Positions 48,096 to 60,515 of a stretch of 64,000 nucleotides of DNA are shown here, piece after piece. Both the position numbers and the translations under genes were made by a program. The stretch is from Haliclystus octoradiatus (lineage: Eukaryota; Cnidaria; Staurozoa; Stauromedusae; Haliclystidae). The DNA is taken from assembly GCA_916610825.1 (NCBI GenBank), contig OU744452.1, positions 17,819,103-17,883,102 of the forward strand. The letters run 5' to 3'. How positions within the stretch are numbered: the first letter of the stretch is position 1; each line of letters begins with the position of its first letter. A model generated the notes under the pieces. It was not told where the DNA came from. It ran no database searches and saw only the letters and a program-made list of their open reading frames with translations.

Positions 48096-51000
48096 GTAAG
48101 TAAGGGAAATCTGAAATAATACTTATTTATTTTCCCTTATTATTTTTTGTTTTATTTTTATTTTTACATATTTTTATATATTTTTTCTTATTTTATTTCT
48201 ATAATAGCTTTATGTGTTAACTCTTGTATCATCCTTTTGAATGCCTTACGCTCACTAAATAAGCTTCCAATGCATAGGGAAATATTATCTTAATTTAAGC
48301 ATATATTACACATCTCATTGCATATAAAATTAACATTTACTTTGCATTAATGTTCAACGTTTCAATTTTTAGTTGGTCGATTTTTACCACGTGACACCAT
48401 GTTATATCATAGTAACGCTCATGGAAATCAATATTATGTTTATTGTTATATCACCGTTCCTTTTTATAAGTTAATTTTGATATTGTTACCCTAATATTGT
48501 TTACGACTACCCGAATAACTCGACATGGCCGAACAGTTTGTTGATCAAATGAAATACAAAAAAATACCCGAATAATCTGCAGAAGGGCGATTATTTACAG
48601 CCATTACTGCCAAGTTAATTTCAATAATATCAATTAAATTCACAAACAAAAGATAAGTCAGGACAACTACAAAATGTACGAAAATGACTCAAACAAACAA
48701 CAACGTTTTAAATCTATCTTGAATTGAAAATGCCATGTTTGAATATTCGATTCTACCACGAAGATCTGCACCAGAAACCATTGATTCTCATCCATCATCA
48801 TCATCATCATTTATTCAGTGTAAGCTAGAGTAAGCATACATGGTTTTTTTCGCAGGACTGATAGAGACAATATAATACTATAGTTGAAAATAAAATAACA
48901 GAAAACACTTGTAACATGGTTTAAACTAATGTGGTTAAATATTGTAACTTGAACTACCTTAACTCTATAGGAAAACTTTTAGCAATTGAATATTGACTGC
49001 ATTATTTTGTATTTTAACGTGGTAATTAATTTCATCTTTTCTGGTAGGATATTCCACATATTAAACGCGCCAGTTTCTTGAAATGGGCGGTGGTGGTGAT
49101 TTTAACGTGTAGATTGTGACTGGAGAATGATCGAGTACGAATATCATTAGGCAGACAAAATTGCTGTTGTATGAGAGGAGGTGCCACATCATTTCGTCCA
49201 TGCGGAGAAAAATGACATTGTGTGTTTTCTATGGGCAATGATGGGCAATGGCTATAACTAGTATATATTTTTCTTTTTTAAATTTTCAATTTAAGGAAGT
49301 TTAAATTAAACCAAGAAATTAAGGAATCGAAATATTCAGTAAATTCTTGTTGCTCTTTGATGAATGACCCGGGACTTCTTGGTTTATAAATATAAAGAAT
49401 TTGAATGTCGTCAGAAAAATGTCTAACCATACCATTTGACATAACGTTTGGTGACTGCACTTCCTACTTTCATCATTTGTTCTCTATCGGCTAAACAAGC
49501 CTTTCACAATACCGATGATAGTTATAGAGTACAATACATACATGGTATACAATGATGCATTGTATACAACTTGGTGCTTTCACAGAACCTAAACAGTTTG
49601 AGTTTGTGTACCATTTTATTGTGCTGCAAACTGTAAAACGCTTTGGTTAAATCCATCTTTAACAGACGTTTATTTTTTTGTAAATTTCTTTGCTGATACT
49701 AAACAAGGCAGTGATTGTTAAATGGTTTGGTCTAGCCAAGGTGAATACTCCGATCGCCAATCTATCTTTTGGTTCAACTAAATTACTTTGATTTACCATT
49801 TTCACAACGTTTGATAAAATCTCGCATCAATGTTGCGAAAATGCTGGCTTCATTTGGCATAGCCTCATAAGGCCCAGTATTCCGCTACTCTACATCTCTA
49901 TAATTCCGCTAATTCTACATTCCGCTAATCTACAACTTTATTATTTTTCATTGTTTAAGTGTTGAAGTGGCCTTGGATAACAACATTCCACCTTCTTTTG
50001 TAAATATTTTCCAAAATAACGATGATCCATTAAAAGCTTTCTGTCTGTGTGTGGGGCATGTGCAACCCTGATTTTTCCAACAGGCAATGCTTCATCGAAA
50101 TTTTTCGAGGGTGAAACTAATATGAAAGGGCTGATTCTCAGCTGACATAATAATATGATAATTGTCTGCTAAAATTGTCTATTGGAACAGATTTTATGCA
50201 GATCAGTTGAAAACAATTTGAACGGCCAGTAATGCTCTTTTAGGAAGATCCATAGCCAAAAACAGATATCCAGCTTTCTTCAAGGTTGACTACATAGAAA
50301 TAAAATATAATAAGACTATTGCTGAAAAGTTCAATTCCTTTTTAATGTTGCTAGCAACCTGGCTAAAAATTTCACTATTACTGATGATTATTTGAAACAT
50401 TTACCTAACAACAACGACAATTCGTTTTCATTTAGTCATGCCTCTACGAGATATGTAGGAAAAGTTATTGACTAATTGAAAAGTAAAACAAGTTCTGGGT
50501 TTGATGTAATCTCAAATAATTGTTTGAAGTTTGTGAAACATGAGGTTTTACTGCCTCTAACATATTTAGTAAATATATCATTGACGTTTGACTACATTCC
50601 TGCATCATTCAAATGTGCAAAGGTAATACCTTTATATAAAGTTGGAAATGTTCTTTTTTTTTCAAATTATAGGCAATTTCAATACTTAACACTTTTTCAA
50701 AAATCCTAGAGCGTGTTTTTCATAATCAATTATATCATTATTTTAGCCTCAATTCCCTAACAAAATACCAATTCGGATTTCGTCAGTTCACTGAACACAC
50801 ACATGCCATAAATACTTTGTCGGTTACTTGGCAAGCTTACTCGTTTTGGTTTGGGAAGCCTGGAAATCGATTGGTTCCAAAATTATTTAACAGATCGCAC
50901 TTAAATTGTCTCCTTTAATGATCACCTTTCCAATCCCCAGTCTGCAACTTGTGGAGTCCCATAGGGTAACATTCTAGGTCCCATACTATTTAATAGATTT

Positions 51001-54000
51001 ATAAATGATTTTCCCCGATGTACTGCGTTCCAGTCAACTCTCTTTGACGATGACACCATTCTGCAGTGGTCCGAAGACATTGAGGTTGATTCACAAACTG
51101 CTGTAAATTCAGAATTAGCTTTAGTCTCCCAATGGTTCTGTTATAACCATATCACCATCAGCCCTGATAAATCAAGGAACATTGATATTTAAACACGGTA
51201 CTGTAAATCCAAACTCAATCAGCATTTATCTGAATGGCGTCAAAATTGACAGATGCGACTCAGGCATCCACTCAATTCTAAAGTACATTCAATTCTACCT
51301 TCCAATTCAAGTCCTCCATAGGCTGGCACATTATCATAGACAAGCATTTTGAGGGATATCTGTACAAATCTTCAATGATAATAAATTCACTTCTATCAAT
51401 CATGTTAGTATTAATAATAGAGCTACAACAGAAAAAGAGACAGTAGTCATTTATCATTGAATAACTATTTTTTAGATGTCTGAATATCACCCTTGGCCTC
51501 CATCTGATAATGGTAAGAAATCAATCATAGCATCATTTATTTCATAAAGTTTGATTTTTATAGTTTGTTCAGAATCTCAGCACAAATATATCTCCTGTGT
51601 GGAGATATTTGTGTAGTAAATATGTTAGACATAAGAGGTACGGCACTTTACTGTAATGTTACTGTCTACATTACTACTACTACAGTGTGAAATTTCAGGT
51701 AAAATCCCTACTTCGGGGAAAGGGGGACTCCTAAAAACTTGAATGCGACAATGGTCCTTTGAGAAAGTGAAAACGGAACGCTGAAATAGTACCAGAAATA
51801 GAAATTCAAATTCAATAAAACAGGAGCTTGTGCATCATTTGACGATTAAAGTTTGTTCAAATCATAGATAATATCAATTTTCCAGGCAAATGTTTGCATT
51901 TTAAATCACAAGGTTATCATGGCAAATTATTTCATCTTTTATCTTAAGTTCAATAGCTTATTTTTGTAAATTGAAGACTAATTTTTAGCAAACGGAAGTT
52001 GGAAATACAAATTATTAAGATTTATGGCCATTTCAAACTTACTGAAATTGAGCTGTCTCAACAAAGACGTCGAAACATTTCAGTCTAATCGCTAGTAATA
52101 TACTAGTGGATCACGTGAATCCCAGTAACCAATTCCAGATGATCACAAAAGTAACGAAATGAGAATATATAATGTCAATTTAAATTTTCGACAAAATTTA
52201 GCTTTGTGACCATAACATAACGACATCAGAGAAGCAGTTTAGGAACTTTAATGGATCCACTCAACAGGTGAAATTAACTCAAACAAATAGCTAATAATAT
52301 TTCAAAATGACAACCTATTGTCTGAAGCTACATAATTATTAAATAAAAAATTAAGATATAAAAATATATAAATAATTAAATAACTTATGGTTTTGTTTAT
52401 GTTATTGTATTATTGTCTTTGATTCAAGGCAAAGTTATCAATATAAAAATTAATTGTTGAAATTGATATTGGGGTTCACGATGAAAATTCGTCCATCTCT
52501 TATAGTTTCTATTATCTGCATACCATCACATTGAACATACCTAGTAACCTGTTACGTTGGATGGACACAAGTAAATTGGATGATGCTTTCTTCTATAGAT
52601 ATATTTTTTATTTCTAAAAACCCGGAAGACCTTATTAGGACTTCCAAACTTAGCAATACTTTACCACACAAACAGCAAACAATTTTGCACGTAACTGTTT
52701 GATTTTCTTGCAAATGAAGACACTTACAAAGCTACATATGCATGTCAAGCAATGAATCCATGGGAAGCCAGAAAGAAAACCAATCGATTGGATAATAAAA
52801 CAGAGCAATCACGTTACTCTGCAGGCAACACATTCTCTAAAGCATGGACTATATAGACATCAAATTGCATCTGATATTGTTTCATGTTAACATTCATCAT
52901 CATCTCTATCATTTATTCAGAGAAAATACATTAAGCTTAGTAATATAGGGATTCAAATTCATTATATTCTTTTATCCGAATTGTGCTTATAAGCGGGTCA
53001 CACTGTGATTAAATACATTACATATACGCATTACAAACATTACAAACACATATTACATACATTTTGAAAATATACTGAAACGCAAGCAATATGCAAGCGT
53101 GAATTGTGTTTGTTAATGTTTTTACATCATAGAAATCAATTTGAGAGGGTTACCTTGCATCCAGAAAAGTAGAACTTCTTCATTAAGCAGTGGCTGCAGA
53201 ATTGCAATAGATGGTGGCACTGATGGGACCTATTATTCCCATGGTAGTTCTGAACCAGATCCATGGTGGCAAGTAGATCTTGGTAAACAACGAGCAATCA
53301 CGAAATTAATACTATACAACGCCGGCAGTTGGACTTCAGATGGTCATGAAAGTCTTATAATTCAAACTCAAGACCAACCAATTCCTGATAAGGCGTGTGT
53401 GAAAATGTAAGTGCGGTTGATATCATCATGTCAAAAATGAACATCTAAAAATTACAGGAGACTTGATTACGAGAAGAAACTTTATTGAAATTCTACGAGT
53501 TCATCATAGCAGCATAGATTAAATGTGAGATAATATAGCAGTTGCATAGTATTTGACTCATTATTGCCCTTCAATATATCTTTTATCCTGAAAATCGAAA
53601 TACAGCTTTAGGAAATTTATAATTATAGGCATTAAACCTCAATGCTGATGTTGTTGTGACCTGATATCGATGCATATCAATGAGACTACATTTACATCAC
53701 TCCCCAAACATGATCTTTCCTTAATCTACGCAGACTAAGTAATGTCTCAAATCTAATACTTGTAGTAGTCAAATGTGGATCTCTGATCAATAAACCTTCA
53801 AATACCTGTAAATAGGGACGATGATTGAATGGTCGTTTATACTATTTTCAAAGTATACAAAAAAAACTGCTCAACCTCATCATTATTTATTCAGAACATT
53901 TTAAGATAGTTACAACTTTTCTTCGAATAACTGATTACTGTAATAAGGTGAAAGCTATATTGGACAGGCAAACGGACATTCACATAGATTTCAGTCGGGA

Positions 54001-54853
54001 AAAAGCCGAGAAGTTAAGTAACAGAACAAATAAGGAACAGTAACAGAACAGTAAATTTTAATATCTTGAGAACTGCCTGGCATACTATAAAACTCCTCTA
54101 AAAATGGTGATAGAATTACAAATAAGTATTTTTACATCACATTAATCTTTGAAAAGTCAATCATTTTAACATATAAGAACTCATGACGTGCAGGCTGGCC
54201 GGCAGTTGTAAATGACGCAAGTATAATTAAAGACACATATTTCCTTGACGAAGGACAAGCACTAATAGCACAAAAATCGAAAATCGAGAATTCGTCCAGA
54301 ACAACAATATTGTTTTTGAATATTTCATTCTTACGAACAAATGCTTGATAGTTGTGGTGATCTTATCACGCTCACTCGTCGTAATAGTAATTTGTACAGT
54401 ATGATGTCATTTATCTTTCATTCTTCGTTTTTCAAGATTTTAAATTCTCAATTTTTCAAATGCCTACTTCTCGAAAAATACTTATCCTTTTATCGAAAAA
54501 ACTTGGCAAAGTAAAAACAAGTTAAGGTGAATCATTTGATTTTCGACTTTTTTTTATGAATTGACTTTATTATATAAGGAAGGGCATTACAATTTATAAT
54601 GATATAAACGGATATGAAAAGTTTCCGAACCAAGCAATATACAAACACACGGAACATCATCCAAATTGCTTCCTGTACTGTTACCGTTATGTAATTTTTG
54701 CTTTTTAGTTGTGTCACGGATACCCCTGCTGAAAATCGAAGAATTCGCACTTTTATCTGCGAAAAAGCATCTTTTGGACGGTATCTTGTTATTCAGAAAA
54801 AAGATACCACCACGCTTCTGAGGCTTGCTGAAGTTCGAGTATTTGGATTCTAG
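47748..54853 (+). CDS. Secreted PAN/apple-like + fucolectin-type (FTP) lectin, gene 1, 4 exons, 267 aa
   Basis: Exons 47748-48095, 51476-51512, 53133-53406 and 54709-54853, all with AG/GT borders; intron phases 0, 1 and 2. The join gives 267 residues and ends at TAG 54851-54853. Domains: signal peptide (hydrophobic core about 18-33, likely cleavage after INA at 35); a Cys-rich module with Cys64, 68, 74, 89 and 95 that resembles a PAN/apple domain; a short linker with PWPPSDNG; then a fucolectin/tachylectin-4/pentraxin-1 type F5/8C domain marked by AIDGGTDGTYYSHG, DPWWQVDLGKQRAITKLILY and the C-terminal CEKASFGRYLVI and AEVRVFGF. FTP domains bind fucose and related sugars with calcium and are common in innate-immune lectins of aquatic animals; that role here is inferred. 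The first intron hosts two LINE fragments. Confidence 0.9.
49030..49690 (-). mobile_element. Non-LTR RT fragment in lectin intron 1
   Basis: Minus-strand pieces read MDLTKAFYSLQHNKMVHKLK (motif A), then FSDDIQILYIYKPRSP (degraded catalytic motif, Ser-Asp-Asp) with ISWFNLNFLKLK, then a tail with KKLARLICGISYQKR. Frameshifted and deleted between motif A and the catalytic motif. Confidence 0.82.
50200..51290 (+). mobile_element. Non-LTR RT fragment, opposite strand, in lectin intron 1
   Basis: The plus strand reads KSKTSSGFDVISNNCLKFVK and DYIPASFKCAKVIPLYKVGN, followed by frameshifted pieces of motif A/B (TKYQFGFRQF, CGVP..GNILGP) and a catalytic-region remnant (QSTLFDDDT near 51030). It ends about 190 bp before lectin exon 2. 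Confidence 0.8.
51476..51512 (+). CDS. Lectin gene 1 exon 2 (37-nt linker exon)
   Basis: Acceptor ATTTTTTAG, donor AATG followed by gtaaga, phase 0 to 1. It encodes MSEYHPWPPSDN. The same 37-nt exon with PWPSSDN is at 62672-62708 in gene 2, which is what identifies it. Confidence 0.88.
53133..53406 (+). CDS. Lectin gene 1 exon 3: FTP lectin core
   Basis: 274 nt, acceptor CATCATAG, donor AAAAT followed by gtaagt, phase 1 to 2. It encodes the core of the F5/8C-like fucolectin domain with DPWWQVDLGKQRAITK. His and Arg residues that usually contact fucose (SHG at the loop, GKQR) are visible, but the exact sugar contacts cannot be assigned by eye. Confidence 0.93.
54300..54450. repeat. Dispersed repeat, inverted relative to 57605-57770
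   Basis: The reverse complement matches 57605-57770 through AATGAAxxTAAxTGACATCA, TGCGATAAGATCACC-like and GCATTxGTTCGTxAGA blocks with perhaps 80% identity over about 150 bp. Class unknown. Confidence 0.65.
54709..54853 (+). CDS. Lectin gene 1 exon 4: FTP domain end and stop
   Basis: 145 nt, acceptor TTGCTTTTTAG, phase 2. It encodes CVTDTPAENRRIRTFICE, then GRYLVI and LRLAEVRVFGF, the standard closing strand of the domain, then TAG. No strong poly(A) signal was noticed right after it. Confidence 0.92.
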
Positions 54854-55299
54854 TGTAGCTCTAGGATTCCTTTTGTGGCCTTATGTTAATGGTTGGAATG
54901 GTTATGAATTAGTACTTCAAATGCATGCAATGCAAGAAATTTATAATTCAACAAGGCAACAACTATAACAATCATGCACTCAGGGAAACATATAAACAAA
55001 AGAAATATACATGTTGAATATATAACGAGTCCACTGGAGGGTCACGCCAGTCCATATCAAAGTTATCAACCTGGTGTAACTTCCTCAATTGTAATGTTCT
55101 GAACTGGATAAAATTGACAGCCACTCTAATCAGCTAGACAGACTGCATCAACAAAATCTTCATTTATAATCTGCTCATCCTATTTCTAATTCATTAAATT
55201 GTAATAATAATTTACAAAATTAATTATATTGAGTGTAAACTCTGAAGCACATATATTTATATATGAAAGTGCTCAATGCTGGGTAAAACAGAGCATTAT

Positions 55300-55440
55300 A
55301 GATTAAGAGACAAAGATGAGGTGAAATCCTTTCTCCGTTACTCATAGTTTCTCGCGTCAGACAATCGCAATCAAATGTCTTAAATTCCGAGTAACGGAAA
55401 AAGCTTTTTTCTCATCTTTCTCTCTTATTCCATTTCATTA
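55300..55440. repeat. Diverged hairpin repeat
   Basis: GAGACAAAGATGAGGTGAAA at the left pairs imperfectly with TTTTTTCTCATCTTTCTCTC at the right. The inner TCCGTTACTC/GAGTAACGGA also pairs. Related to the hairpin at 56469-56580. Confidence 0.7.
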
Positions 55441-56468
55441 AATGTTAAATATTCGTCAAAACCTCCTGACAATCAAATATTTTAGCACCAAGAAATCAGT
55501 TTCTCCTGAGCTTGATTCTTTCCCAAAAAGTTTGAAAAACTGTAACTTAAAATAATGACAGGAAAAATCTACCTCCGTGCTTTATTGTATCCAAAGATCA
55601 TTTGATGCACGTTATTTGCGCATTACATGTGCTGCATAATACAACGATTAATCAGAAAGATGTATTAGAAATATATTGATATGAAAATTATCAATACTGA
55701 TACATGGCTAAGTTTGCTTTACGGATTTTAAATTATTTTAAATGATGCTTTGAAATTATGAGCAGTTATATTATATTTAATGTTTTCATGTCTTCGTATT
55801 TATATATATTGCCAGCATAGCATTGATGCAAATTTATTTACGGCTCTGTTCAATAATATCGTCTTTATTGATATTTTCTCTCATTATCTTATACTCTGAG
55901 TAAAAGATAACCATTAATAATTTATCAAGAAGAATCTTATCAAATACGTCATATAAAACATAATAATCCATTACTCACATAATCAACCTAATTTCTTTCT
56001 AAGTACTCCTCTTACTGGCGGGGATGCCGGGTCGTTCAAATAGAACCTTTTAACTTTTTTTCAGATTATGAGAAAAAACAGATGCCTCAAACATATTTTA
56101 AAAAGGTCATTTAGCCGTATAAGATAACAAGAAAAAAATGTTTGAATACTATATTAAATCTATGATAGTGTTATATATAAACAAGACAATCTTTGGTCAA
56201 ATCTACATATTTCATTGAATCTGTTTAGGACCAGTTTTAACTAAACAAATAGAACCGGGGATAGAACAGTTGTTTTGAAAATGGGGACGGGCTGGGGCAA
56301 ATAAGCGATCTTTCAGAAGAAGAAATTTACTCTAATTTAAAGCAAAACTCCCAACATTAAGATAAGAAGCAGCATATTGGGAGTTAGGATATTCAAATGC
56401 AGATATTACTGATTAGTAATTTAAAAAACGATTTTCTGTTTTTTGTATTTTGTTTATGCTGTAGTTTT

Positions 56469-56580
56469 AGAATAGACACAAAGATGAGGCAAAAGCCTTT
56501 TCCGTCACTCGGAGTTTCAAGCGTTTACTTTGCGTTCATCAACTGTCAAAAGGCTTTTGCCCCATCTTTGTGTCTATTCT
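56469..56580. repeat. Hairpin repeat with 33-bp arms
   Basis: AGAATAGACACAAAGATGAG and GCAAAAGCCTTTT at 56469-56501 pair almost perfectly with the reverse complement at 56548-56580. Spacer 46 bp. Similar in sequence to 55300-55440. Confidence 0.92.
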
Positions 56581-56644
56581 ATATTATGCTCTGTCTAACA
56601 AACATTGAGCACTCTCATATACATATGTTCACCTCATATTATTA

Positions 56645-57262
56645 AGGGATTACATCACTCTTGTGAGTGGGTTATCGGAATTTAGATCCACGAGTTCCCT
56701 AACAACAAACGAGAAATCCATATCGTAAACGAGGCCGTTCCGATGGCCCACGAACAAAGAGTGATGTAATCATTTTAATAATCATGTAACATAACCTTTG
56801 TCTGGAACATCAATTATCTCTCATCAATTTCACTACAACAATGATTTGTTTTGGCTAATTTAATGGGTCATTGATTTTTCATTAAATGCAATTTTCATGA
56901 AATTGTTACGAATATCAATTAAAAATATAACGCAAAGAATTCAATATGTTTGCAATATTAGAAATATATAGTAAAAGTTACATCTGAATGTAGCAAGTCC
57001 CAAGTTGTTACTTTTTTTAATTTCTCAATTGAATTTTCAATTACAGAGTATACATTTAACTTGATTTTATGAAAAAATATTCAATCTGTCGCAGCTAGTC
57101 GCCATTTTCAAAGCATGTGTTCTAGTTGTTTGGCTAAAACCGTGCAGGTATAGGTCTATAATAGGCCTATACCTGCACGCTTTTGGGGGTTGCCATGGAA
57201 TTTCGTGGGTTGTCTTGACATAACTGCTAAACACGTGGTACAAATCCACCAATCATGATAGA
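56645..57262 (-). mobile_element. Hairpin MITE family H, copy 3
   Basis: Reverse-oriented copy of the family at 16565 and 27950. It contains a perfect internal hairpin at 57141-57179 (CGTGCAGGTATAGGTCTATA and complement). Its end has GATTACATCACTCTTGT paired with ACAAAGAGTGATGTAATC at about 56651-56772. Confidence 0.87.
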
Positions 57263-57309
57263 AGTTTTTTTCAAGTGATTATTAAATTATATTATTATGA
57301 TGTAGTTTT

Positions 57310-57600
57310 ATGATGTTTCGGGGACTTTAGTGAACTATATTTATGAAAAACTAATAAGCTTGAAATTTGAGAAAAATCGTTGTTGTTATAGTGAAATTGA
57401 TTCCAAATAATTGATATTCCAGTTAAAGATTATGTTACATTATAATTTTTTTATACATTATATATTTTGGTATTTAAAATCCGAAATTATACCCAATCGT
57501 TCTATGAAAGCTAATAGAGAACTTGGCAGTCTTGTTTACAATATTGATTTCCCTTGTCGTATTTTCTTAGAGAACTCGTGGGTCTAAATTGCGGTAACAG
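57310..57600 (+). mobile_element. Diverged partial copy of MITE family H
   Basis: Shares GTGAAATTGATTCC, AATTGATATTCCAG and the terminal AACTCGTGGGTCTAAATT with the family. It lies back to back with copy 3. Confidence 0.65.
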
Positions 57601-57604
57601 AATT

Positions 57605-57770
57605 ACAAAATGATGTTTCAAATCTTTAAAAACGGGGAATGAAGTTAAGTGACATCATACTGTAAAACTCATATCACGACAAGTGAGTGCGATAAGATCA
57701 CCGCAACTGTCGAGCATTCGTTCGTGAGAGCGAAATATTTGGAAATTGTGTATCGCGTTGTTATGGAATT
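57605..57770. repeat. Dispersed repeat, partner of 54300-54450
   Basis: See 54300-54450. It precedes the poly(T) tract of the SINE at 57799. Confidence 0.65.
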
Positions 57771-57796
57771 TGAAACAGCTCTAATCAGTCATAATT

Positions 57797-57798
<2 letters not shown>

Positions 57799-57829
<31 letters not shown>

Positions 57830-58035
57830 TATTTATCATTCTTCCACGAACCGGGTAAGCTTACAGCTTTTTTTCACCGGGGTGGTTGGTTAATTTGTTA
57901 GTATTTTGAAGCTTGTGTACGTTTAATAGCCGGATGCCCTTCCTGACGCCAACCTGTAGTGCTTCGGACAGGGATTGAACCCGAGACCCTGCGGGCCGTG
58001 GTCCAACACCCTAGCCACTACACCAAGGCCGCACT
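57799..58035 (-). mobile_element. Second tRNA-derived SINE family, poly(A)-tailed copy
   Basis: On the minus strand the element starts near 58035 with GCGGCCTTGGTGTAGTGGCT (A box about 58015-58025) and has a B box GGTTCAATCCC at 57971-57981. It then has GGCGTCAGGAAGGGCATCCG, a motif seen in several animal SINE families, and ends with an uninterrupted A tract of about 30 bases (57799-57828). Good box preservation and a long pure tail suggest a fairly recent insertion. A diverged relative is at 14560-14780. Confidence 0.9.
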
Positions 58036-58489
58036 ACATTATCAAGACGACGTGTTAGTTTTCGGCAACACCCGCTAGCTATTCGCTACACAAAACGTGT
58101 TAATGCAAATTCACAATCATTTCATACCATGTAGCACTATATCCTTTATTTTTTCATAAACCAAGACATACGTAAAACAGCATCTGCATGAATTTCCCAC
58201 TGTGCAATCAAACCAATGACATTTGCCGACACCTTATCTCGTCTTGAACAAAAACAAAGGAAAGAATCGGCATTTTTTTAACAAATATTTCAAGCCATCA
58301 AATCGAGGCTTCTATTTGAATGATCGTGTTTCTCAAAGAATTATTGGAAGAATTATTTCAGATTCTTTTTCAGGTCTATCAGAGGCAGGAAAAGCATTTT
58401 CAATGGTAAAAGATAAACATAAAGTCCACAACGACTTTGTCTATTATAAATTAGCACTTTTTATCCCCCATTGACTTGCGATCAACTGT

Positions 58490-59110
58490 ATTGAAAAAGG
58501 CTCATAACACACAGCTGTAATTCATGGTACTAGAAGACTGCTACTCCAAGGTGCTTGGTGGCCAGGAATATTTAAAGAAGTAGAAAATTGCACATTGTTC
58601 TGCATTCTGCGCACCTCACTCACGAATTTCAGAAATGGTCCATTCATGGCCAAGAATCAAATCACGTGGATTTTGCGGATACTGTATTTTTGATGATCGT
58701 CGCAGTTGCTGGTAGTGGCTTGATTGAAGCTACCGGATGCTCTAACCGGGCCACATCAGCAGTTATGAAAATTCTGGAAAACAGATTTTCACGTTTCAGT
58801 TTCGCTAGAAGTTTTGTTTTGGATGATTCGAAAGAATTCGTCAACGATGACATTGTGAAATGCATTTCGTGCTGTAAAAAAGGCTGTAAAAAAATTGAAT
58901 CTCAAGTTTACTTTCCCTGTGCCAATTGTCTTATGGAGGACGTTGCTCAAACGGTAAGACGTCGTATGAAGGCAGGGCATAACAGCTTGCGTGTTTCGTT
59001 TGTTTCGCATATTGACTGTTCATCCTGCTACATCCTTGACCAGGATAAATTCTCCGGCGGAAGTTCTTTTACATAGGAATATGAGTGTCCAATTCGTAGC
59101 CATTTTTAAC
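58490..59110 (+). mobile_element. LTR-retrotransposon integrase fragment (Ty3/gypsy-like)
   Basis: In one frame AWWPGIFKEVENC (remnant of the integrase zinc-finger region), then in the next frame an open stretch of 162 codons (58588-59076) with HVDFADTVFLMIVAVAGSGL and SFVLDDSKEFVNDDIV. These are the first two Asp segments of a retroviral-type integrase core. The third acidic residue is not identifiable and the frame is shifted near 58600. No LTRs found nearby. Confidence 0.7.
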
Positions 59111-60302
59111 GGGATATATTGTAATGCATCAACCTTCTGCAGCACGTCCTCCTAAAGGGTGGAATATATACCTCAATAAGGGAAAAATACAGCATGGTTA
59201 TCGGACACTGGAGATGCCGTTCCTGCTTCTCGAGGCCTACATTCCCTATAAGCCTACATTTGATGCGTTTCACTACCGCCAGCCTAGATCGGTGCACACG
59301 GAGGTAAAGTAATATAAAGTGATAGCTTCTTCTGAGCACTTGAAGAAGATACATGCCTGTGTCGCAAGAATGTTCATGCACTTATTTGCATAGTAATGAA
59401 GTTTTTACTAAGTTCAAGCAAATCTATTTTGTATATAAATATTTGAGTTTGAGCTTTTCTGTAATACCATTTAGGTACAACTCTTCTCTTTTAAGTCACG
59501 TGTTCTTTCGTTTTACTTGAGGTTTGTGCCTCATGGCACGTAGTTGTAGCAGCGTTGCCCCTTTCACACATTGATTGTTGTTGTCCTCATTGTTTATATT
59601 CAATATTGAAGAAATGTACAGAAGGATACAGAAAGTCTTCCGAAATAGTCCATTCATGCTGCTATTATTATTTTCTGCTATATCACACTCAATTCTCTGT
59701 TAAATGTTCATGCAATTGAACTATTTTCTGCACACAGTAGCCTAGCCTGCATCACAGCGCAACTACTTCTATGAAAGTGGTATAATTATGTTCTGATTTA
59801 CTACAAAAAAGGCATTTATCAAGAGATGGGCCATTTCCAATGAGGTTTTTTATCTCGGCCTGCTTGTTTGACATAAACTGAAGACTGTAAAATAATTTTT
59901 GGGGATCAAGGAGCATCCAACTGAAATTTTTCAACATTCTTGCTTACAATTGTCGATCTCAATTTTGTTTCTATCATTTTAAAGGGGCAAAATTGACCGG
60001 CGACCGTTGCGAGCACAAGTTGAATTTATGCTTAGCGTATTTCAACCGTCTCGCTTTGAAACAATTGTAATAAATTGTAATTTGTAATAAAATTCATGTC
60101 AACAATGAACATTGTTCTATAAACAATAAACATGCCAGTGATCCTGATCCTAAGTGCGTAGCGCCTGACGGTCATTTTTGCTCCTTTAAAAGACCGACGT
60201 CACAATCAATCTAGTTTGCTCTATTAAATCTGTTTCAACCATTTTATTATTTTATCAAAAGGTGACACACGCAAAAAGTGTGCTGTTGATTTTTTATTGT
60301 GA
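59111..60302. other. Intergenic; possible tail of the integrase element, otherwise nothing recognised
   Basis: A 62-codon open stretch at 59124-59312 (with HQPSAARPPKGWNIYLNKGK) follows the integrase fragment on the same strand and may belong to the same element. I do not recognise it. Beyond 59400 I see no feature. Confidence 0.35.
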
Positions 60303-60307
60303 AGTTC

Positions 60308-60515
60308 TGTCGTATAGCTATAGCTGACTTTGCTATAGCGACATTGAGTCCCAGCGAACACAACGACGGTCAAACTGGAACTAATTTATTATTCAAACTA
60401 CGCATAGATAGATTACAGGAATTACATAGGGTGATGACGTCAATTACACATAGAATTACAAATTCGCATATACAAGACAGAACAGCTTGATTATTATAAA
60501 TTACATTACACAACA
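60308..60515 (+). repeat. TRIM 5' LTR
   Basis: 208 bp, TG..CA ends. It contains GCTATAGCTGACTTTGCTAT near the start and two AATTACA-rich blocks. Confidence 0.95.

Noticed and set aside
49032..49460. Two separate small genes on the minus strand
   Set aside because: Their residues match RT catalytic-region and tail segments, so they are parts of one broken LINE.
57965..58035. Minus-strand tRNA gene with good A/B boxes
   Set aside because: It is the head of a poly(A)-tailed SINE with a shared downstream body.
58662..59010. Two minus-strand open frames
   Set aside because: Shadows of the integrase reading frame on the plus strand.
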